The position numbers and the translations under genes were made by a program. Positions 1-5,072 of a stretch of 5,180 nucleotides of DNA are shown here, piece after piece. Position 1 is the stretch's first letter. Every line of letters starts with the position of its first letter. The notes below the pieces were generated by a model. It was not told the origin of the DNA, did no database searches, and saw only the letters and a list, made by a program, of their open reading frames with translations. This stretch comes from Desulfobacula sp. (GTDB lineage Bacteria > Desulfobacterota > Desulfobacteria > Desulfobacterales > Desulfobacteraceae), in NCBI GenBank assembly GCA_023144585.1, contig JAGLFI010000095.1:1-5180 (forward strand), in the 5' to 3' direction.

Positions 1-987
1 CGGCTTTTTGGTCCTGTTAAAGATAAAAACGGCTTTCTTATCAAAAGCTTTGAAGATGATATTCTACCTGACATGGACTATCATGATTCTGTTATGTCGA
101 CAAAATCAGTCTTATTTCCACAGACTGAAAAAATGCTCGAGACTACCCTGGATGAATCACAAGAAGACCACCACATCATGAAAAGAGTCAAAACTGATTA
201 TTCTCCAAGAGCAGTTGTGGGAATCAGACCCTATGATGCAAAAGCAATTGAGATTGTCAATCTTAATTTTGATACCGAGGATTATCGAGATCCATACTGG
301 TGTGATGCTTACCAGGCAACAACCTTTATCGGGTTAGGTATAAATAAACCCGGGCCTTTTGATTTTTCCACCTCCACAGGTTCCGGTCCGTTTTGTGATG
401 ATGGTCTTGATGTTCTTCTGGCAGATCTTGATGATAAATATCTGGCAAAGGTTCTTACGGATAAAGGAGAAGCCTTTATGGGAGCCTGCGGGTTTGATAC
501 GATTGCCGATGAAAAGGAAAGCCTGGCACTTTTTGATATCTTGAGAAAAGAAGCTGAAAACAATATTGTTTTAAAAATTGATACAGACAAATTAAAAGAA
601 AAAACCATCCTTGAACTTCATGAAGCACCGTTCTGGGATGATATCGCATTTTCCTGTATCAACTGCGGAACCTGTACCTTTGTCTGCCCGACTTGCTGGT
701 GTTTCGACATTCAGGATGAAACCAAGCGTCAATCATCCTTCAGGATTCGCAACTGGGATACTTGTATGTCACCAATGTTTACCATACATGCTACAGGACA
801 TAATCCAAGGGATACAAAAACCCAGAGAGTGAGACAACGATTTATGCATAAACTGAAATACTTTCTTGATAAATATGACCAGGGGATCATGTGTGTCGGA
901 TGCGGCAGGTGTGTTAAAAGCTGTCCAGTTAACATCGATATACGTGAAGTGTGCAATATGATGAATTCATACGAAAAGCAAGATTAG
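1..987 (+). CDS. 4Fe-4S dicluster protein, AsrA/sulfhydrogenase-beta-like (5' partial)
   Basis: The frame is open from base 1, so the start lies upstream; 328 residues are visible. The C-terminal third carries two ferredoxin-type motifs. The first is C219-x2-C222-x2-C225-x3-C229-P, followed by C232 and C234. The second is C298-x2-C301-x2-C304-x3-C308-P. Between them is the segment NWDTCMSPMF...ATGHNPR, which I recognise from the anaerobic sulfite reductase subunit A / sulfhydrogenase beta family. These proteins pass electrons between a flavin subunit and a catalytic partner in the cytoplasm. The flavoprotein gene follows after 17 bases, the same order as asrA-asrB. The N-terminal half resembles the family but appears to lack its usual cysteines (Y78 in RPYD; no Cys in 114-122). 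No asrC-like reductase gene is seen, so a true sulfite reductase subunit is not shown. The family is fairly secure; the partner and acceptor are inference. Confidence 0.85.
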   Translation, partial: RLFGPVKDKNGFLIKSFEDDILPDMDYHDSVMSTKSVLFPQTEKMLETTLDESQEDHHIMKRVKTDYSPRAVVGIRPYDAKAIEIVNLNFDTEDYRDPYWCDAYQATTFIGLGINKPGPFDFSTSTGSGPFCDDGLDVLLADLDDKYLAKVLTDKGEAFMGACGFDTIADEKESLALFDILRKEAENNIVLKIDTDKLKEKTILELHEAPFWDDIAFSCINCGTCTFVCPTCWCFDIQDETKRQSSFRIRNWDTCMSPMFTIHATGHNPRDTKTQRVRQRFMHKLKYFLDKYDQGIMCVGCGRCVKSCPVNIDIREVCNMMNSYEKQD

Positions 988-992
988 CGAAC

Positions 993-1000
993 AAAGGAGG
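993..1000 (+). promoter_or_regulatory. Ribosome binding site that sets the start of the flavoprotein gene
   Basis: AAAGGAGG lies 4 bases before the ATG at 1005. It decides against an in-frame GTG at 951, which would overlap the preceding gene by 37 bases and add 18 residues with no family resemblance. Confidence 0.8.
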
Positions 1001-1004
1001 AAAC

Positions 1005-1850
1005 ATGGAAAATCCCTATCTGCCGTATCCGGTTCGCATTGATGATATTGAAATTGCAACTGAAGATAAGTCCTTAAAGACTTTTAAATTTGTTTTTTTA
1101 AACAAGGAAGACGAAGAAAAATTTTCATATCAGGCCGGGCAGTTTGCAGAATTGTCCATTCCCGGCATAGGAGAAATTCCCATTGGAATTGCATCTTCCC
1201 CTGTTGAAAAAGGATTTGTCAAGTTTACCGTTTTCAGGACAGGTGTTGTCACCTCTTATCTTCATAACATGAAGGTCGGAGATATCATGGGAATCAGGGG
1301 GCCTCTGGGCAATTGGTATCCCTGGGACAAACTGGAGAATAAAAATGTTGTCATTATTGGCGGCGGATTTGCCTTTACAACCTTAAGATCATCCATTATC
1401 TATATGCTTGATCCTGCAAACAGGGGTAAATTCAAAAATATAGATGTTGTCTATGGTGCCAGATCTCCCGGGATGCTGCTCTACAGAGAAGAGCTCTTTG
1501 AATGGGAAAAGCGAGATGATATCAACATGCATATCACGGTTGATGGAACAGACGATCCAAACTGGAAATACCATACAGGCTTTGTTCCCCAGATTGTTGA
1601 ACAGAATGCGCCTAAGGCTGATGAGGATACATATGCGATTATTTGCGGGCCGCCCATCATGATTAAATTCACCCAGCCATCCTTAACCCAGTTAGGATAC
1701 AAGGAACATCAGATCATCATGTCTCTTGAAAATAGAATGAAATGTGGAATCGGCATGTGTGGCAGGTGTAATATAGGCAAAGAATTGGTTTGTAAAGACG
1801 GTCCGGTCTTTACTCTTGAACAAATTAACCAAACCCCGAAAGAATATTAG
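1005..1850 (+). CDS. FAD/NAD(P)-binding oxidoreductase with C-terminal [2Fe-2S] site (AsrB / sulfhydrogenase gamma / PyrK-like)
   Basis: This 281-residue protein belongs to the ferredoxin-NADP reductase superfamily. Residues about 8-105 form the FAD-binding beta-barrel, with QAGQF near 43-47 and the flavin motif IPIGIASSP at 58-66. Residues about 113-220 form the NAD(P) domain, with the glycine-rich VVIIGGG at 115-121 and the late CGPPIM at 214-219. The C-terminus has C247-x4-C252-x2-C255-x7-C263, the spacing of the [2Fe-2S] site in PyrK-type electron-transfer subunits. It should oxidise NAD(P)H, or reduce NAD(P)+, and exchange electrons through FAD and the [2Fe-2S] cluster with the dicluster protein encoded just upstream. 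The spacing of 17 bases implies one transcript. After the glycines the sequence reads FAFTTLRS where many relatives have IGxAPLRS, so cofactor preference is not assigned. The final acceptor is unknown; the adjacent dsrC suggests sulfur metabolism. Confidence 0.87.
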   Translation: MENPYLPYPVRIDDIEIATEDKSLKTFKFVFLNKEDEEKFSYQAGQFAELSIPGIGEIPIGIASSPVEKGFVKFTVFRTGVVTSYLHNMKVGDIMGIRGPLGNWYPWDKLENKNVVIIGGGFAFTTLRSSIIYMLDPANRGKFKNIDVVYGARSPGMLLYREELFEWEKRDDINMHITVDGTDDPNWKYHTGFVPQIVEQNAPKADEDTYAIICGPPIMIKFTQPSLTQLGYKEHQIIMSLENRMKCGIGMCGRCNIGKELVCKDGPVFTLEQINQTPKEY

Positions 1851-1865
1851 ATCGGGTTTATTTTA
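1831..1865 (+). terminator. Weak candidate terminator at the end of the flavoprotein gene
   Basis: AAACC(C)CGA at 1831-1839 can pair with TCGGGTTT at 1852-1859 with one bulged C, giving an 8-bp stem around a 12-base loop. ATTTTA follows. The stem overlaps the stop codon and the U-run is short, so termination may be partial. A separate dsrC promoter directly downstream fits a transcript boundary here. Confidence 0.4.
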
Positions 1866-1867
1866 TA

Positions 1868-1897
1868 TTGACAAGTAACCATTGCTTAATATATGTT
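1868..1897 (+). promoter_or_regulatory. Probable sigma70-type promoter of dsrC
   Basis: A perfect -35 box TTGACA lies at 1868-1873. Possible -10 boxes are TATATG at 1890-1895 (16-base spacer) and TATGTT at 1892-1897 (18-base spacer). Transcription would start near 1902-1905 and leave a leader of roughly 70 bases before the dsrC ATG. A dedicated strong promoter fits the high DsrC abundance known in sulfate reducers. The call is by consensus only. Confidence 0.6.
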
Positions 1898-1918
1898 TAG
1901 CCTTTGATTATTGAGACC

Positions 1919-1933
1919 AAGACGGCATGTCTT
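1919..1933 (+). other. Small hairpin in the dsrC leader
   Basis: AAGAC at 1919-1923 pairs perfectly with GTCTT at 1929-1933 around the 5-base loop GGCAT. It lies just downstream of the predicted transcription start, where a short stem could stabilise the mRNA 5' end or bind a regulator. Five base pairs may occur by chance, so this is only a candidate. Confidence 0.25.
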
Positions 1934-1961
1934 AAAATGATAGTAAAAAAAACTTTTTATT

Positions 1962-1968
1962 GGAGGAA
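1962..1968 (+). promoter_or_regulatory. Strong ribosome binding site of dsrC
   Basis: GGAGGAA lies 7 bases before the ATG at 1976 (9 from the GGAGG core), in an A/T-rich unstructured context. This supports the chosen start and predicts efficient translation. Confidence 0.8.
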
Positions 1969-1975
1969 ATTTTAA

Positions 1976-2293
1976 ATGGCAACAATCGAGTTTAACGGGA
2001 AGAATTTCGAAATAGATGAGGATGGGTTCCTTCTTGATTACAATTCTTATTCAGAAGAATGGGTAGATTATGTTAAAGGTCAGGAAGGTATCGAAGAACT
2101 TACAGATGAACATTGGACACTTGTAAAAGTTCTCCAGGATTATTATGAAAAAAATGGCATTGCTCCAATGGTTCGTGTCCTTTCCAAACTGACCAAGTTT
2201 AAACTAAAACACATCTATGAGCTTTTCCCCTCAGGACCTGGAAAAGGAGCCTGTAAAATGGCCGGTCTTCCTAAACCAACCGGATGTGTATAG
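1976..2293 (+). CDS. dsrC: DsrC, sulfur-carrier protein of dissimilatory sulfite reduction
   Basis: The product has 105 residues, the usual length for DsrC of sulfate reducers. The flexible C-terminal arm carries both redox cysteines, C93 in GKGACKMAG and C104 in the terminal PTGCV, with ten residues between them. This is the signature of true DsrC; TusE-like relatives keep only the last cysteine. YELFPSGPGKGACK at 81-94 is nearly invariant in the family. In the established pathway DsrC carries the sulfur left by DsrAB as a trisulfide between these cysteines, which the membrane complex DsrMKJOP reduces to release sulfide. The protein is cytoplasmic. The gene sits apart from dsrAB here, as is common in Desulfobacterota, and has its own promoter, strong ribosome site and terminator, so it is probably monocistronic and abundant. 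The upstream NAD(P)H-type electron-transfer pair hints at a functional link but does not prove one. Confidence 0.97.
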   Translation: MATIEFNGKNFEIDEDGFLLDYNSYSEEWVDYVKGQEGIEELTDEHWTLVKVLQDYYEKNGIAPMVRVLSKLTKFKLKHIYELFPSGPGKGACKMAGLPKPTGCV

Positions 2294-2323
2294 TTCACAT
2301 TCTATACTTTTAGTTAGGTTTTT

Positions 2324-2366
2324 AAAGGCTCTGCATGATAAGTGCAGGGCCTTTTTATATTTTTTT
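2324..2366 (+). terminator. Strong intrinsic terminator after dsrC
   Basis: AAAGGCTCTGCA at 2324-2335 pairs with TGCAGGGCCTTT at 2343-2354, a 12-bp stem with one G-T pair and a 7-base loop. T-rich sequence follows through 2367. It starts about 30 bases after the dsrC stop and should isolate dsrC from the next gene, allowing some read-through. Confidence 0.9.
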
Positions 2367-2373
2367 TGCTGCT

Positions 2374-2380
2374 AAAGGAG
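2374..2380 (+). promoter_or_regulatory. Ribosome binding site of the ahbA-like gene
   Basis: AAAGGAG is followed by a 7-base spacer and the ATG at 2388. It fixes the start of the siroheme-decarboxylase-like gene. Confidence 0.75.
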
Positions 2381-2387
2381 TTGAGAT

Positions 2388-2843
2388 ATGACGGTAATTG
2401 ATGAGAAAAATAAAAAAATTCTTAACAATATCCAAATTGATTTTCCTATTCATTCAAGACCCTATAAAATTATTGCACAGAGACTGGGTCTTTCAGAAGA
2501 TGAATTGATCATAAGAATCAAGCAGATGAAAGAAGATATGCTGATCAGACGTATTGGTGGTAATTTCAGCCCTGACAAACTCGGATATCATTCAACCCTT
2601 TGTGCAGCCAAAGTGCCTGAAGATAAAATTAACCTATTCACAAAAACTATCAATGCCTATTCAGGTGTAACGCATAATTATAAACGGGATCATGAATTCA
2701 ATATATGGTTTACATTTATTGCATCTTCCGTTGAAATTATAAAAACCAATCTTAAACAAATTATTAAAGTAACCGGTGTTGAGACCATCCTGAATCTGCC
2801 GGCAACAAGAGTGTTTAAAATAAGTGCTAATTTTAAATTATGA
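2388..2843 (+). CDS. ahbA: Siroheme decarboxylase subunit, AhbA-like (Lrp/AsnC fold)
   Basis: The 151-residue product has an Lrp/AsnC layout: a winged-helix-like N-terminal part (about 1-60, ending IRRIGGNF) and an AsnC-type alpha/beta domain (about 65-150). Its motifs match the decarboxylase branch rather than the regulators: DFPIHSRPY at 18-26, GVTHNYKRDHEFNIWFTF at 93-110, and LNLPATRVFKI near the C-terminus. Known AhbA and AhbB form a heterodimer that decarboxylates siroheme to 12,18-didecarboxysiroheme in the alternative heme pathway of sulfate reducers and methanogens. HNYxRxxxFNxWFT is, as I recall, the AhbA/NirD type; AhbB/NirL types have a WPYN variant. No second subunit gene is visible. 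The stop overlaps the next start by 4 bases. A DNA-binding regulator is the main alternative. The fold is certain, the enzyme role likely and the A-subunit assignment moderate. Confidence 0.72.
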   Translation: MTVIDEKNKKILNNIQIDFPIHSRPYKIIAQRLGLSEDELIIRIKQMKEDMLIRRIGGNFSPDKLGYHSTLCAAKVPEDKINLFTKTINAYSGVTHNYKRDHEFNIWFTFIASSVEIIKTNLKQIIKVTGVETILNLPATRVFKISANFKL

Positions 2844-3649
2844 AGACAATTAAAGCAGCTCTTGTTGTTCAAAACTGTATTGCCGGAAATTTCAAAAAGA
2901 ACCTTGAATCCAGTCTTTATTTTATATCAACAGCCACCCAAAAAGGTGCAAAAGTCATTGTTTTTCCTGAAATGAACCTGACCGGTTATGTTGCAGGCCC
3001 TGATATCATTTCTATTTGCCGACCCATAAGTGAAAATGTGGTAAAATTGTTTTCAAACACGTCCAAAGATTTGAAAATTACTATACTTATAGGCCTGGCC
3101 GAAAAGACTCCCAATAATAAAATATATGCCTCACACCTGGTGTTTAGCCCTGGTGGATCATTTGAAATATATAGAAAAATCCATACGGCACCTTTTGAAA
3201 AAAAATATTTCACTGCAGGAAATGAGATAACAATATTTAAATCCCACGGACTTAAGTTTGGTGTTCAGCTTTGCTATGATGCACATTTTCCGGAACTGAC
3301 GCTGGCCATGGCATTAAAACAAGTTGATATAATTTTTATCCCCCATGCATCTCCCAGAGGCAGTTCACAGGAAAAATACGACTCCTGGATTCGACATTTA
3401 AGGGCCAGAGCGTTTGATAACAGCCTTTATATTGCTGCCTGCAATCAAACCGGAGATAACACCAAAGGATTGTTTTTCCCAGGGATAAGCATGTTAATCG
3501 GACCGGATGGGAATATTATCTATAAATCAATTGATCAAACCGAAGGAGTACATATCGTCAATATAAAAAAAGCTGTGTTAGATCAGGTCAGATCACATAA
3601 AATGCGATATTTTCTACCCAACAGGCGCAGTGATTTGTTTAAAATATAG
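2840..3649 (+). CDS. Carbon-nitrogen hydrolase (nitrilase superfamily), substrate unknown
   Basis: This 269-residue protein has the nitrilase-superfamily catalytic triad in order: E44 in FPEMNLTGY, K113 in YRKIHTAPFE and C145 in QLCYDAHFPE. The second conserved glutamate is probably E120, and YFTAGNE at 123-129 is also typical. The length fits a single-domain omega-amidase or N-carbamoyl-amide hydrolase-like enzyme. There is no signal peptide, so it is cytoplasmic. Such enzymes hydrolyse non-peptide C-N bonds through a cysteine thioester. The ATG overlaps the preceding TGA as ATGA and I see no clear ribosome site, so translation is probably coupled to the ahbA-like gene. That pairing suggests a job connected with tetrapyrrole or amide chemistry, but it could equally be a housekeeping amidase. 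The superfamily is very secure; no substrate is assigned. The gene ends 21 bases from the convergent mlaA. Confidence 0.93.
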   Translation: MKTIKAALVVQNCIAGNFKKNLESSLYFISTATQKGAKVIVFPEMNLTGYVAGPDIISICRPISENVVKLFSNTSKDLKITILIGLAEKTPNNKIYASHLVFSPGGSFEIYRKIHTAPFEKKYFTAGNEITIFKSHGLKFGVQLCYDAHFPELTLAMALKQVDIIFIPHASPRGSSQEKYDSWIRHLRARAFDNSLYIAACNQTGDNTKGLFFPGISMLIGPDGNIIYKSIDQTEGVHIVNIKKAVLDQVRSHKMRYFLPNRRSDLFKI

Positions 3650-3670
3650 GTTTTCCGTGTGACCTTCAGG

Positions 3671-4531
3671 TTATTCTTTTATTTTTTCTTTACGATTTTG
3701 TATATATGCATCATAAGGGTCTAAAGCTGCTTCTTTTAATGCTTCATAATCACCCAGACGGAACGAAGTTGCATTTATGGAATCATAGGTATAAAGCCCT
3801 AACGACAACTCCCAGGGTTCCACATAATTGACGGGTTTTAAAAAATAATCACCAGCAAATCCCACCGCATCCCTGAGGGTTGATGGGCCTAATATAGGAA
3901 GTACCAGATAAAATCCATTTCCAATGGAATATGAACCAAGAGTTTGCCCCAGATCTTCATTGAATGTGTGAAGGTCAAATTTATTTTGAGCCACCTGACC
4001 AAAGCCAAGAATACCAAAGGTTGAATTGATCAAAAAAAAATTAATCTCAGTTCCGGCATCCAGTATCTCACCCTGTAAAACATTATTTACAAACCGTAAT
4101 GGAAAAAGAAGATTATGAAAAAAGTTATTCATCCCTTTGCGGAACTGGGTAAGTGTAATGGCTTTATAACCTGTGGCGATGGGTTTTAAGGCTGCAAAAT
4201 ATAAAAAATCATTAAAGGAATACATTGCATAATTAAAATAGTACAGCGGATCAGCAATCTGTTGTGTCTGTTTTGTATCATCAAAATCATCATCAAAGAA
4301 ATCATCATCAAGCTCATCAACAGATTCATTTTCATCAGGTATGGGCTTTGTGTTCCGGGCAAGCATAATTCTATCACTCTGATTGGTTTTGTACACAACA
4401 TACGAATCAGATATACAGTCATCTGATAAAACAGGAGTGATGTTACGGGTATCTTGAGCAAAAGCACTTCTATTCATGAAAGAGGCTGTTAGAACAACAA
4501 TAAAAATTATAAAACAGTATCTTTTTTTCAT
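3671..4531 (-). CDS. mlaA: MlaA-family (VacJ) outer-membrane lipid-transport protein
   Basis: The 286-residue product carries the MlaA motifs in order: DPLYYFNYAMYSFND at 94-108, FRKGMNNFFHNLLFPLRFVN at 130-149 followed by NVLQGE, LINSTFGILGFG at 167-178, and DLGQTLGSYSIGNGFYLVLP at 193-212 followed by ILGPSTLRD. MlaA sits in the outer membrane as a channel and exchanges phospholipids with the periplasmic shuttle to maintain lipid asymmetry. Residues 1-25 form a signal peptide ending AFA|QD, a signal-peptidase-I-like site. No lipobox cysteine is present; C6 is too early and C39 lacks the context. Residues 72-85 are almost all Asp, Glu or Phe, an acidic linker before the domain. The gene follows mlaD after 66 bases on the same strand. 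The ribosome site (TGAAGA at 4535-4540) is weak. No mlaC follows. The family is secure; the unlipidated state is inferred. Confidence 0.93.
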   Translation of the reverse strand: MKKRYCFIIFIVVLTASFMNRSAFAQDTRNITPVLSDDCISDSYVVYKTNQSDRIMLARNTKPIPDENESVDELDDDFFDDDFDDTKQTQQIADPLYYFNYAMYSFNDFLYFAALKPIATGYKAITLTQFRKGMNNFFHNLLFPLRFVNNVLQGEILDAGTEINFFLINSTFGILGFGQVAQNKFDLHTFNEDLGQTLGSYSIGNGFYLVLPILGPSTLRDAVGFAGDYFLKPVNYVEPWELSLGLYTYDSINATSFRLGDYEALKEAALDPYDAYIQNRKEKIKE

Positions 4532-4597
4532 ATATCTTCAGCCTGTATTAATAGAATCAAACTGACACATTATTCAAAGGCCTCACATTAATTTGTT

Positions 4598-5047
4598 TTA
4601 TTGATCATTATTAAAAATAAATTTTCTGACAATGGATTCAATATCAAGTGATGATTCAGTATTGTATATTTCCTCTCCTGCTTCAAGGATAATATCAGAA
4701 CCTCCCGGCAGAATATCAATATATTTTTGCCCAATTATACCAGATGTCTTGACAGAAGCAATAATATCTTCAGAAAGTTCAATATCTTTGTTAATGCTGA
4801 ATTCAACTTTTGCAAGCAGCTGTTTTTTATCAATACTTACATTTGAAACAATACCGATTTTAACTCCTGCCATTTCAACTCTGGCTCCGGTTTTAAGCCC
4901 TGATACAGAGGTAAAAAAACCATGGACGGGATAATATCTGTCTCTACTGAAATTAACCGAGCCAATATTAACAAACAGGTAAACAGTACATATAATACCG
5001 ATAATAACAAAAAGCCCTACATAGAATTCAGTTTTTAGCCTGTTCAT
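4598..5047 (-). CDS. mlaD: MlaD-family MCE-domain protein of the phospholipid ABC transporter
   Basis: The 149-residue product has one N-terminal membrane helix at about 8-27 and a single MCE domain at about 38-116. The domain includes FTSVSGLKTGARVEMAGVKI at 45-64 and GIIGQKYIDILPGG at 103-116. The tail (LEAGEEI, then ESSLDIESIVRKFIF) matches the end of E. coli-type MlaD. MlaD hexamers sit on the periplasmic face of the inner membrane and bind phospholipid for the MlaFE ABC transporter. It is near the short end of the family, lacking the longer C-terminal helical region of many MCE proteins. A good ribosome site (GAAGGA, 5053-5058 on the complementary strand) precedes the ATG, and the mlaF tail ends 25 bases upstream, so the genes are one operon. 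Confidence 0.93.
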   Translation of the reverse strand: MNRLKTEFYVGLFVIIGIICTVYLFVNIGSVNFSRDRYYPVHGFFTSVSGLKTGARVEMAGVKIGIVSNVSIDKKQLLAKVEFSINKDIELSEDIIASVKTSGIIGQKYIDILPGGSDIILEAGEEIYNTESSLDIESIVRKFIFNNDQ

Positions 5048-5052
5048 GTTAT

Positions 5053-5058
5053 TCCTTC
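5053..5058 (-). promoter_or_regulatory. Ribosome binding site of mlaD
   Basis: GAAGGA on the minus strand lies 5 bases before the mlaD ATG, in the 25-base gap after the mlaF stop. It supports the start at 5047. Confidence 0.65.
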
Positions 5059-5072
5059 ATTTATATATAATT

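Noticed and set aside
309..608. Open frame of 99 codons on the minus strand
   Set aside because: It is antisense to the well-supported dicluster protein, has no ribosome site and has no recognisable domain; it is a frame shadow.
73..987. ATG at 73 as the true start of the dicluster protein
   Set aside because: The same frame is open to base 1 and no ribosome site precedes base 73. Residues before it (GPVKDKNGFLIKSFEDD) look like normal protein, so the gene most likely starts outside the window.
951..1004. In-frame GTG start that would lengthen the flavoprotein by 18 residues
   Set aside because: It overlaps the previous gene by 37 bases and has no ribosome site, while AAAGGAGG sits just before the ATG at 1005 and the family similarity begins after it.
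2294..2323. Promoter for the ahbA-like gene before the dsrC terminator
   Set aside because: A TTCACA at 2294 has no matching -10 box at the right distance, and a promoter here would transcribe straight into the terminator.
3650..3670. Bidirectional terminator between the convergent hydrolase and mlaA genes
   Set aside because: Only a 4-bp palindrome (ACCT-TC-AGGT, overlapping the gap) is visible, with no convincing stem and U-run. Nothing else supports it.
4548..4577. Separate promoter for mlaA on the minus strand (TTGAAT, 18-base spacer, TATTAA)
   Set aside because: Both boxes match only four of six bases in AT-rich DNA and would leave a very short leader. Read-through from mlaF-mlaD is simpler.
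4632..4934. Open frame of 100 codons on the plus strand across mlaD
   Set aside because: It is the antisense shadow of the MCE-domain gene, Ser/Ile-rich with no family resemblance.
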